This document shows, one piece after another, positions 57,192 through 64,000 of a stretch of DNA of 64,000 nt. Below the pieces are notes generated by a model. It was not told the origin of the DNA. It saw only the letters and a list, made by a program, of their open reading frames with translations, and made no database searches. Numbering within the stretch: the first letter of the stretch is position 1; every line of letters begins with the position of its first letter. Source of the DNA: Sphingomonas sp. S-NIH.Pt15_0812. GTDB lineage: Bacteria > Pseudomonadota > Alphaproteobacteria > Sphingomonadales > Sphingomonadaceae. Location of the stretch: NCBI RefSeq assembly GCF_003951315.1, contig NZ_QLJH01000014.1:47909-111908 (forward strand). The letters are read 5' to 3'. A program made the position numbers and the translations under genes.

Positions 57192-58352
57192 GTGAGCGAC
57201 TATGACGCGATCGTGCTGGGGGCCGGCGCGGCCGGAATGATGTGCGCCGCCGTCGCCGGACAGCGCGGCCGGCGGGTGCTGCTGGTCGACCATGTGCCGC
57301 GCCCCGGGGCCAAGATCCTGATCTCGGGCGGCGGGCGGTGCAACTTCACCAATCGCGACACCGCGCCCGATCGCTTCCTGTCCGCCAATCCGCATTTCGC
57401 CAAGTCGGCGCTCGGCCGCTACACGCCCGCCGACTTCCTGGAACTGGTCGAGCGGCACGGCATCGCCTGGCATGAGAAGACGCTGGGCCAGCTCTTCTGC
57501 GACGGCAGCGCGCGGCAGATCGTCGAGATGCTGGTCGGCGAATGCGAGCTGGGCGGCGTCGATTGGGCGATGGGCCAGGCGGCGACGGTCGAGCATGACG
57601 GCACGCGGTTCCGCGTCGCCTCGGCCAGCCGCACCGATAGCGCGCCCCGCCTGGTGATCGCGACCGGCGGCCCCTCCATCCCCAAGATCGGGGCGAGCGA
57701 CTTTTCCTACCGGCTCGCCAAGCAGTTCGGGCTGAAGCTGGTCGAGCCGCGCCCGGCGCTGGTGCCGCTGACGCTGGGCCCGGACGAGGCGCTGTTCCGC
57801 GAATTGTCGGGCGTCGCGACCGAGGTGCGGGCGACCGCCGCCGGTCCCGGCTTTCGCGAGGCGGCGCTGTTCACGCATCGCGGCCTGTCGGGCCCGGCCA
57901 TCCTTCAGGCCTCCTCCTATTGGCGGTCGGGCGCGGAGGTGCGGATCGACTTCCTGCCCGACCGTCCGTCCGACTGGCTGCTCGCGGCGAAGCGGGAACA
58001 GCCGCGCGCGTCGCTGCGCAAGCTGCTTCCCCTGCCCGACCGGCTGGCCGAGACTTTGGCGGAGCGGCTGGGCATCGACCGGCTGGCGGACGCGACCGAC
58101 AAGGCGCTTCGCGCGGCGGGCGAGCGACTCGGCGCGTGGCCGTTCCGGCCCAACGGGACCGAGGGCTATGCCAAGGCCGAGGTGACGGTGGGCGGCATCA
58201 GCACCGCCGAGCTTTCCTCCAAGACCATGGAATCGCGCCGTGTTCCTGGGCTTTACGCGATCGGCGAGGCGGTCGATGTGACCGGATGGCTGGGCGGCTA
58301 TAATTTTCAATGGGCATGGGCGAGCGGATCGGCTACAGGGCACGCGCTATAG
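57192..58352 (+). CDS. HI0933/YhiN-family flavoprotein
   Basis: A 386-residue NAD(P)/FAD-dependent oxidoreductase of the HI0933 family. The FAD dinucleotide fold is DAIVLGAGAAGMMCAAVAGQ at residues 4-24. GAKILISGGGRCNFTNRD is a family hallmark near 40. The C-terminal FAD block contains GEAVDVTGWLGGYNFQWAWA near 360. Reaction not known. GTG start, with no strong ribosome site, following the 59-residue gene by 13 bases. Confidence 0.93.
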   Translation: MSDYDAIVLGAGAAGMMCAAVAGQRGRRVLLVDHVPRPGAKILISGGGRCNFTNRDTAPDRFLSANPHFAKSALGRYTPADFLELVERHGIAWHEKTLGQLFCDGSARQIVEMLVGECELGGVDWAMGQAATVEHDGTRFRVASASRTDSAPRLVIATGGPSIPKIGASDFSYRLAKQFGLKLVEPRPALVPLTLGPDEALFRELSGVATEVRATAAGPGFREAALFTHRGLSGPAILQASSYWRSGAEVRIDFLPDRPSDWLLAAKREQPRASLRKLLPLPDRLAETLAERLGIDRLADATDKALRAAGERLGAWPFRPNGTEGYAKAEVTVGGISTAELSSKTMESRRVPGLYAIGEAVDVTGWLGGYNFQWAWASGSATGHAL

Positions 58353-58416
58353 GGGGATGGACCCCTATGCTTATGATGCTGGCCTATGGGTGTCGGCGTC
58401 CCCATATTGGAGCCAC

Positions 58417-60114
58417 ATGCTTCCTGATACGCTTCCTGCCCCACTCTCGGCGGCTCTCGCCGCGCGTGGTTATGAAACCCTCACCCCCGTCCAGGCCTCG
58501 GTCATCGCCGACGAAGCCCAGGGGCGCGACCTCCTCGTGTCGGCCCAGACCGGCTCGGGCAAGACGGTCGCCTTCGGCCTCGCCATGGCCGACGACCTGC
58601 TGGTCGACGGCGCGATGCCGCCGGCCGGTCCGCCGCTGGCGCTGGTGATCGCGCCGACGCGCGAACTGGCGCTGCAGGTCAGCCGCGAGCTGGAATGGCT
58701 CTATGCCGGTGCCCGCATCGCCACCTGCGTCGGCGGCATGGACGCGGTGCGCGAGCGACGCACGCTCAACCATGGCGCGCATATCGTCGTCGGCACCCCC
58801 GGCCGTCTCCGCGACCATCTCGAGCGCGGCGCGCTGAAGCTCCAGAACCTCAAGGCCGCCGTACTCGACGAGGCGGACGAAATGCTCGACATGGGCTTCC
58901 GCGACGATCTGGAACAGATCCTCGATGGCACCCCGGCCGAGCGGCGCACCCTGCTCTTCTCCGCGACGCTGCCGCGCCCGATCGTGGCGCTGGCCCGCAC
59001 CTACCAAAAGGATGCGGTCCGCATCTCGACGGTGGGCGAGGATCGCGGGCATGGAGACATCGATTACCAGGCGGTCGCGGTCGCGCCGTCGGATATCGAG
59101 CATTCGGTCGTCAACCTGCTCCGCTTCCACGAGGCGGAAACGGCGATCCTGTTCTGCGCCACGCGCGACAATGTCCGCCATCTCCATGCCAGCCTGGTCG
59201 AGCGCGGCTTCGCCGCCGTGGCGCTGTCGGGCGAGCATTCGCAGAACGAGCGCAACCAGGCGCTCCAGGCGTTGCGCGACGGCCGCGCCCGCGTCTGCGT
59301 CGCCACCGACGTGGCGGCGCGCGGCATCGACCTGCCGGGCCTGAGCCTGGTCGTCCATGTCGAGCTGCCCCGCGATGCGGAGACGTTGCAGCACCGCTCC
59401 GGCCGTACGGGTCGTGCGGGGCGCAAGGGCACGGCGATCCTGATCGTCCCCTATCCCCGCCGCCGCCGGGTCGAGATGATGCTGAAGGGGGCACGGATCG
59501 CCTTCGCCTGGCATCCGGTGCCGACCGCCGAGGCGATCCGCGACGCCGATCGCGAGCGGCTGCTCGCCAAGCTGGCCGAGCCGGTGGAGTTCGAGGAAGA
59601 GGATGTGGCGCTGGGCGCCCGCCTGCTCGAGACCCGCGCGCCGGGCGAGGTCGCGGCGATGCTGATCCGCGCGCTGCGCGCCAGTCAGCCCGCGCCCGAG
59701 GAACTCGCCGAATCGGGCCCCAACGACCGGCCGCAGCGCGAGACCGAGCATCGCGCCGGGTTCGAGGACACGGTGTGGTTCCGGCTCGACATCGGCCGGC
59801 GGCAGAATGCCGATCCGCGCTGGATCCTGCCGCTGCTCTGCCGTCGCGGCCATGTGACTCGCGACGAGATCGGTGCGATCCGCATCGGCCCGGCGGAGAC
59901 GCTGGTACAGATCCCGCGGGCGATCGCGGGTCGCTTCCAGGCCTCGGTGCAGAAGACCGCCGGCAAGGATGGCGACGAGGGCGACCTGATGATCGTCCCC
60001 GCCGACGGCCCGCCGCCGCGCGGCGCCTCGCATGGCCGTCGTCCGTCGAACGCCGGTGGCTTGGGTGGTCGCGCGCCCTATCGCGCCAAGCCGACCAAGC
60101 CGCGCCGCACCTGA
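58417..60114 (+). CDS. DEAD-box RNA helicase with C-terminal RNA-binding domain
   Basis: A 565-residue DeaD/CsdA-like helicase. The Q-motif region is GYETLTPVQASVIADEAQGR. Further motifs are I AQTGSGKT near 45, Ia PTRELA, II DEADEMLDMGF near 155, III SAT, and V/VI VATDVAARGID and HRSGRTGRAG near 330. The last 100 residues form a DbpA-type RNA-binding domain (RLDIGRRQNADPRWILPLLC), ending in a basic Gly/Arg/Pro tail. The ATG at 58417 has GGAG four bases upstream; the upstream ATG at 58357 has no spacing. Likely in ribosome assembly or cold adaptation. Confidence 0.93.
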   Translation: MLPDTLPAPLSAALAARGYETLTPVQASVIADEAQGRDLLVSAQTGSGKTVAFGLAMADDLLVDGAMPPAGPPLALVIAPTRELALQVSRELEWLYAGARIATCVGGMDAVRERRTLNHGAHIVVGTPGRLRDHLERGALKLQNLKAAVLDEADEMLDMGFRDDLEQILDGTPAERRTLLFSATLPRPIVALARTYQKDAVRISTVGEDRGHGDIDYQAVAVAPSDIEHSVVNLLRFHEAETAILFCATRDNVRHLHASLVERGFAAVALSGEHSQNERNQALQALRDGRARVCVATDVAARGIDLPGLSLVVHVELPRDAETLQHRSGRTGRAGRKGTAILIVPYPRRRRVEMMLKGARIAFAWHPVPTAEAIRDADRERLLAKLAEPVEFEEEDVALGARLLETRAPGEVAAMLIRALRASQPAPEELAESGPNDRPQRETEHRAGFEDTVWFRLDIGRRQNADPRWILPLLCRRGHVTRDEIGAIRIGPAETLVQIPRAIAGRFQASVQKTAGKDGDEGDLMIVPADGPPPRGASHGRRPSNAGGLGGRAPYRAKPTKPRRT

Positions 60115-60132
60115 CGGCGGGTCGCTTGCGAC

Positions 60133-60174
60133 AAAAAGGGCGCGGATCGTGCGATACGATCCGCGCCCTTTTTT
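60133..60174 (+). terminator. Intrinsic terminator of the DEAD-box helicase gene
   Basis: Eighteen perfect pairs (60133-60150 with 60156-60173), five-base loop GCGAT, ending in six T. The stem's A/T ends give a T tract on both strands, but it best fits the plus-strand helicase. Confidence 0.94.
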
Positions 60175-60202
60175 ATGTCCGGTTCAATGAGCGGCCTGCC
60201 AT

Positions 60203-60289
60203 GCTCCTGCGAATGCAGGAGCCCAGGGCCATGCAGGCAAACAGCCGTTGCCTTGCCTGAACCCTGGGTTCCGGCTTTCGCCGGAACAC
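60203..60289. repeat. Dispersed palindrome pair upstream of grxD
   Basis: GCTCCTGC-GAA-TGCAGGAGC followed by CCAGGG, then, 30-odd bases on, CCCTGGG with GTTCCGGC-TTT-CGCCGGAAC. Two palindromic units face each other, the arrangement of the other REP-like elements here but with a different core. Confidence 0.7.
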
Positions 60290-60296
60290 ACGCGCT

Positions 60297-60623
60297 TCAC
60301 GCCGCCGGCTGTTCGCCAGCGAACAGCGTCGCCAACTCGCCGCTCTCGTACATCTCCATCATGATGTCCGAACCGCCGACGAACTCGCCCTTCACATAGA
60401 GCTGCGGGATGGTCGGCCAGTCGGAATAGGCCTTGATCCCCTGGCGGATTTCCTGGTCCTGGAGCACGTCGACGCTCTCATAGGTCGCGCCCAGATGGTC
60501 GAGGATCGCGACCGCACGGCTGGAGAAGCCGCATTGCGGGAAGAGCGGGCTGCCCTTCATGAACAGCACGGCGTCATTGGCCTTCACCAGCGCGTCGATG
60601 CGCGCGTTCACGTCCTGGATCAT
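60297..60623 (-). CDS. grxD: Monothiol glutaredoxin Grx4
   Basis: CGFS-type monothiol glutaredoxin, 108 residues, which carries or binds [2Fe-2S] clusters with BolA partners. The active-site motif PQCGFSSRA is near residue 27-35. DWPTIPQLYVKGEFVGGSDI near 70-90 binds glutathione. The ATG at 60623 is seven bases after AAGGA; the GTG at 60638 would overlap the bolA stop but lacks a ribosome site. Same strand as bolA and zeta. Confidence 0.93.
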   Translation of the reverse strand: MIQDVNARIDALVKANDAVLFMKGSPLFPQCGFSSRAVAILDHLGATYESVDVLQDQEIRQGIKAYSDWPTIPQLYVKGEFVGGSDIMMEMYESGELATLFAGEQPAA

Positions 60624-60634
60624 CATCTCTTCCT

Positions 60635-60865
60635 TCACGAAGCGGCGGTGGTGAGCTGGAGCGCGTGGAGCACGCCCCCCATCCGACCACCTAAAGCGGC
60701 ATAGACCTGCTGGTGCTGCTTGACGCGCGGGACCCCGGCGAAGCTAGGCGACACCACGCGGGCGGCATAATGATCGCCGTCCCCGGCCAGGTCGGTGATC
60801 TCGACCTGGGCATCGGGAATGGCGGCGCGGATCATCTCCGCGATCTCGTCGGCGGCCATCGGCAT
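60635..60865 (-). CDS. BolA family protein
   Basis: A 76-residue BolA-like protein, partner of monothiol glutaredoxin in iron-sulfur handling. VEITDLAGDGDHYAARVVSP and FAGVPRVKQHQQVYAALGGR are the family blocks, with the conserved His as cluster ligand. It starts MPMAADEIAEMIRAAIPD, just after the zeta gene. Confidence 0.93.
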   Translation of the reverse strand: MPMAADEIAEMIRAAIPDAQVEITDLAGDGDHYAARVVSPSFAGVPRVKQHQQVYAALGGRMGGVLHALQLTTAAS

Positions 60866-60867
60866 GG

Positions 60868-61191
60868 TTATTGCGCCTCCATCAACTGGCGGCGCGCCTC
60901 GACCAGTCGCTCGTCGAGCGCGCGGCGCACGGTCGGCTCGTCGACCTCGATCCCGGCGGCGGTCAGATCGCCGACCAGCTTGCGGATGACGTCCTCGTCG
61001 CCCGCTTCCTCGAAATCGGCCTGGACCACGCCCTTGGCATAGGAGTCCGTCTCCTCCGGGGTCAGCTTCATCAGCGCCGCGGCCCATTGGCCGAGCAGCC
61101 GGTTGCGCCGCGCGGTGATGCGGAACGCCATCTCCTGGTCCCGGGCGAACTTCGCCTCAAAGGCGCGCTCGCGATCGTCGAAGCTGGTCAT
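60868..61191 (-). CDS. F1-ATPase inhibitor zeta subunit (DUF1476)
   Basis: A 107-residue member of the alphaproteobacterial zeta family, which blocks ATP hydrolysis by the F1 rotor much as IF1 does in mitochondria. MTSFDDRERAFEAKFARDQE is the inhibitory N-terminus, and the four-helix part follows (QEMAFRITARRNRLLGQWAA). It heads a zeta-bolA-grxD cluster. Functional partner F1 is not in the window; FO is at 42-45 kb. Confidence 0.9.
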   Translation of the reverse strand: MTSFDDRERAFEAKFARDQEMAFRITARRNRLLGQWAAALMKLTPEETDSYAKGVVQADFEEAGDEDVIRKLVGDLTAAGIEVDEPTVRRALDERLVEARRQLMEAQ

Positions 61192-61268
61192 TCCGCTCAT
61201 TCCCCCAAGGCATGGACTCTATTGCGCGGAGATAGGCGTGCACAGGGCGGCGCGCAACGCCGCGGCGG

Positions 61269-62609
61269 CTACAGGCCCTCGCCGCCCACCCATTGGGCGT
61301 GGGACAGGCGACGCGCCAGATCCCAGGTCTGGCGGCGCAGGTCGGGCACCGCGACCACCTCCCACAAGCCACCGCGCGTCATCGGGCCGATGCAGCAGAG
61401 CCGGTCGGACACCGCGCCCGACGCATCGATCACCCGCGACTGCGCGTCGACATCGATGCCGAGCCGCAGCGCATCGGGCCGGATCGCCCCCTTGCCCGCC
61501 AGCCCGGCCAGCAGGGGATCGTCGGTGCGGGTCAGGTCGCCCTGCGGCCCGGTGCAGTTGACGATCCGCGCGACCGCCATGTGCCGGATCGCCTCCGCGT
61601 GGCGCGGCCGCCACGACAGGTCGACGCCGGGCGCGGTCGCTGCCGCGCCGGCCACCTTGCCCGCGACGAAGCGCAGCCGCCCCGCCGCGACCATCGCATC
61701 GATCCGGTCGGCGACCGCCGGCGCCAGGCGGTGGCGATGCACGTCCCAGAAGGGGCGCAGATGCCGCAGGAAGCGCGCGCGCGTCGCCCGGTCGCTGGCA
61801 CCCCATAGCCGTTGCGTCACCGGCCGCAGGCTGTCGACCGCGGCGCGCCAGCCACCCGGTTCCGCCGCCGCCTGGTCACGGAGGTCGCCAACCAGTCCCG
61901 ACAACGGCACGCCGGGCAGGTCGGTTCTGAGCCGCGCCGGGGCCGTGCCCTCCACATGGCGATGCGGCCGCAACCCGCGCCGCGACAGGGCGACGATCCG
62001 CCCCTCGAACCCGCTTGCATCCAGTTGCAGCGCCACGTCGATCGCGGTCAGCCCGGTGCCGAGCAGCAGCACCCGATCCTCCGCGTCCAGTCCCCGCGCC
62101 GGATCGGCGCGCCACGGATCATCGAGATAGCGGCCCTCCGGCAACGCCGCCGGATCGATGCCGGGCGGCGTATGCGGTGGCAGGTTGCCGGTCGCCAGCA
62201 CCACCATGTCCGCCGCGATCGCGCGTCCATCGGCCAGCCGAACGCCCGCGTCGGTCACCGCCCGCACATCGCCGGTGCACAGCGTCAGCCGGTCGTCGCG
62301 CACGGCGGCGAGCGTCTCCGCCAGATATTCGCCGTAGAGCAGGCGCGGCACGAAGCTGGCCGCCGCCCCGCCATGCCGCGCCGCCAGCCAGCGGACGAAA
62401 TGATCGGCATCGTCGGGAAAGGCGCTCATGCCGGCGGCCCGGACATTGAGCAGATGCGCGGGATCGGTCGCGCTATAGGCGACGCCGCGCGCGATCCGCT
62501 CGGCCGAACGGTCGATCAGCGTCGCCGTGGGTCCGCCGAAGCGCAGCAGGTTGATCGCGAGCAGCGTACCGCTGAACCCGCCACCGACGATCGCGACATG
62601 CTCTGTCAT
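61269..62609 (-). CDS. FAD/NAD(P)-binding protein
   Basis: A 446-residue flavoprotein-like protein. It begins VAIVGGGFSGTLLAINLLRF (FAD-binding Rossmann fold) and has a second nucleotide fold LLLGTGLTAIDVALQLDASG near residue 185. It resembles the FAD-NAD(P)-binding (PF13454) group; members include hydroxyacylglutathione-like and monooxygenase-like proteins of unknown substrate. The C-terminal motif VVAVPDLRRQTWDLARR is family-typical. Single gene. Confidence 0.85.
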   Translation of the reverse strand: MTEHVAIVGGGFSGTLLAINLLRFGGPTATLIDRSAERIARGVAYSATDPAHLLNVRAAGMSAFPDDADHFVRWLAARHGGAAASFVPRLLYGEYLAETLAAVRDDRLTLCTGDVRAVTDAGVRLADGRAIAADMVVLATGNLPPHTPPGIDPAALPEGRYLDDPWRADPARGLDAEDRVLLLGTGLTAIDVALQLDASGFEGRIVALSRRGLRPHRHVEGTAPARLRTDLPGVPLSGLVGDLRDQAAAEPGGWRAAVDSLRPVTQRLWGASDRATRARFLRHLRPFWDVHRHRLAPAVADRIDAMVAAGRLRFVAGKVAGAAATAPGVDLSWRPRHAEAIRHMAVARIVNCTGPQGDLTRTDDPLLAGLAGKGAIRPDALRLGIDVDAQSRVIDASGAVSDRLCCIGPMTRGGLWEVVAVPDLRRQTWDLARRLSHAQWVGGEGL

Positions 62610-62697
62610 GTCCCGGCGTCTAGGCGATCATCGGATAGGTGTCGAACGAAGCGGAGAAATTCCTCCCCTGGCAGGGAAGACGCCTGGAATGCGTCCC

Positions 62698-62907
62698 CTA
62701 GTCCTGCAAGGTCGCGACGCGCGCCTCGGCGGTGGCGGCTTCGCGCGCGGCGCGGCGGACCTGGGTCTGCTCGGCCCGGACCGCCATCGCCTCCCAGGTG
62801 GTGGCGGCGCGGTCGCAGCGCTCGCGGACATTGTCCAGCCGCGCGGCCTGGGCGTTGGCGCGCTCCTGCTCGGCGCGGGCACGGTAGAATTGGGCGTCGT
62901 CGGCCAT
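62698..62907 (-). CDS. Small hypothetical protein, YxxRAExE family
   Basis: A 69-residue charged helical protein opening MADDAQFYRARAEQERANAQ. GGAG is seven bases upstream of the start. It shares the N-terminal pattern with the 10699-10881 gene, suggesting a sphingomonad family of paralogues. Ala and Arg-rich, with one Cys. Function unknown. Confidence 0.7.
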   Translation of the reverse strand: MADDAQFYRARAEQERANAQAARLDNVRERCDRAATTWEAMAVRAEQTQVRRAAREAATAEARVATLQD

Positions 62908-63074
62908 GGTCAGGCTCCGGATCGAGAGGGGAGAGGCAGGGGCGGTCGGCGCACGCCGCGACTGACGTAGCGATCGTTATGCGCCTTGCCGCAGGTATAC
63001 GCAACCGCTTCGGAACGCTCCCGGCCCCCCGCCGGTTTGATCGGGCAACGTCAGGACGATTCGGAAGGAACGAC

Positions 63075-64000
63075 ATGGATCGCACGACGTCGCGGATCGC
63101 CGCGCTATGGGCACGGCCGCCCGGTGGCTGGTGGGATGTGCTGAAACAGGTCTGGGCGGCATCGGGGCTCGACAATATCTCGCTGATCGCGGCAGGTGTC
63201 GCTTTCTACGCTTTCCTGTCGATCGTGCCGCTGCTGGGTGCGGTGGTGCTGACCTATGGCCTCGCCGCCGATCCGCAGACGGTCGGCAAGAGCATCGCGG
63301 CGCTGACCGACGTGATGCCGCGCGAGGTCGCCCGGCTGATCGGCGAGCAGTTGCTGACCGTGGTGGAGGCATCGGGCGGCAAGAAGGGGTTCGGCCTGAT
63401 CCTCGCGCTGGGCCTGGCGCTCTATGGCGCGATGAAGGGCGCGGGGGCGGTGGTCACCGCGCTCAACGTCGCGTTCGAGGTGCCGGAGACGCGCGGGATC
63501 GTCCGCCAATATGCGCTGGCGCTGGCGATCACGGCGGGCGCGGTGCTGCTGATGCTGGGCGCGATGGCGACGATCGCACTGGCGACCTGGCTCGGCACGC
63601 TGGCCCCCTGGTCCCCCAGCATCGTGCCGCGCCTGCTCGCGCTCGCCTCCTATGTGGTGCTGGCGGGGATGGCGATCGGCGGCGCGACGACGCTCTATCG
63701 GTTCGGGCCGGACCGTCAGGCGGCGCACTGGGCCTGGCTGACGCCGGGATCGGTGGTCGCGACCTTGTGCTGGCTGGCGATGACGGTCGGCTTCGGCCTC
63801 TATGTCGCGAATTTCGGCAGCTATGACGCGACCTATGGGTCGCTCGGCGCGATCGTGGTGATGCTGACCTGGCTGTGGCTGTCGGCCTATGTCGTGCTGC
63901 TCGGCGCGGAGCTGATCGCCGGGCTGGAGCGCAGCGTCGCCGGCGCGCCCAAGACCGGCGGGCTGGCCGAAACGGCGGCGCCGCCCCCTGCACCCGCCCC
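63075..64000 (+). CDS. YihY/virulence factor BrkB family membrane protein, 3' end outside window
   Basis: The first 308 codons of a YihY/BrkB protein (formerly called RNase BN in error), with about six membrane helices. AAGVAFYAFLSIVPLLGAVV near 35 and YGSLGAIVVMLTWLWLSAYV near 250 are the family blocks, and LLGAELIAGLE follows. Inner-membrane; role unresolved. GGAAGGAA precedes the ATG. The frame runs past the window end in a Pro/Ala-rich tail, so only the last residues are missing. Confidence 0.92.
   Translation, partial: MDRTTSRIAALWARPPGGWWDVLKQVWAASGLDNISLIAAGVAFYAFLSIVPLLGAVVLTYGLAADPQTVGKSIAALTDVMPREVARLIGEQLLTVVEASGGKKGFGLILALGLALYGAMKGAGAVVTALNVAFEVPETRGIVRQYALALAITAGAVLLMLGAMATIALATWLGTLAPWSPSIVPRLLALASYVVLAGMAIGGATTLYRFGPDRQAAHWAWLTPGSVVATLCWLAMTVGFGLYVANFGSYDATYGSLGAIVVMLTWLWLSAYVVLLGAELIAGLERSVAGAPKTGGLAETAAPPPAPA

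Overview
The window is a 64-kb, very GC-rich, gene-dense piece of a bacterial chromosome. Gene content and order point to an alphaproteobacterium of the Sphingomonadales, most likely Sphingomonas or a close relative. The markers are GcrA, an ATPase inhibitor zeta subunit (DUF1476), split b/b' ATP synthase subunits in an atpI-B-E-F'-F cluster apart from F1, a three-gene bc1 complex (petABC), and several small proteins I associate with sphingomonads. The genus is inference. I see no tRNA or rRNA gene, prophage, insertion sequence, CRISPR array or integration scar. This is core chromosome with a thin layer of lineage-specific small genes and dispersed palindromes.

Layout. 1-8.1 kb: glyQS (glyS cut by the window edge), a TraB/GumN protein, rplY-pth, a small Cys-rich protein, a possibly iron-regulated pair (unknown protein plus 2OG-Fe(II) oxygenase) and ychF. 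8.1-19.5 kb: HAD phosphatase, NPP-type phosphodiesterase, MaoC hydratase, two small minus-strand genes, the bc1 operon, trmL, a Crp/Fnr regulator beside hemF, an acetyltransferase, a membrane protein, lipB and a Met-rich lipoprotein. 19.6-27.7 kb: a periplasmic unknown, queC-queE, hslO (Hsp33), parE, an outer-membrane barrel, gcrA and an ABC-2 permease. 27.7-36.8 kb: argD-argF, metZ-apaG-lysR, a GT39 mannosyltransferase-like protein facing a GT2-GtrA fusion, leuB and recO. 36.9-45 kb: a DUF3857/transglutaminase/TPR protein, uvrC, an SMR exporter and the FO genes. 45-52.4 kb: sppA-acetyltransferase, a DUF3429 membrane protein, groES-groEL under a CIRCE operator, a DUF5818 protein and a MATE exporter. 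52.5-64 kb: an ATP-grasp/alpha-E fusion coupled to a transglutaminase, a thioesterase, a Gre-like factor with a 59-residue DNA-binding-like protein, a HI0933 flavoprotein, a DEAD-box helicase, the zeta-bolA-grxD cluster, another flavoprotein, a small protein and a truncated YihY/BrkB gene.

How the genes fit together. Respiration and energy dominate: bc1, FO, the F1 inhibitor zeta, haem synthesis (hemF) and lipoate transfer (lipB). Protein quality control is represented by GroESL, Hsp33, SppA and ApaG. Amino-acid synthesis is represented by argDF, metZ and leuB. Many neighbours overlap by 1 to 4 bases (queC/queE, metZ/apaG, leuB/GT2, sppA/GNAT, ATP-grasp/transglutaminase, gre/59-aa), suggesting translational coupling. 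Intrinsic terminators are unusually clear. In the six where the stem has one non-Watson-Crick pair, that pair is G-U on the strand of the assigned gene.

The best candidate for a poorly described system is the ATP-grasp/alpha-E plus transglutaminase operon, followed by the Fur-like-promoter pair at 5.5-6.6 kb and the small-protein families. None is proven novel from sequence alone.
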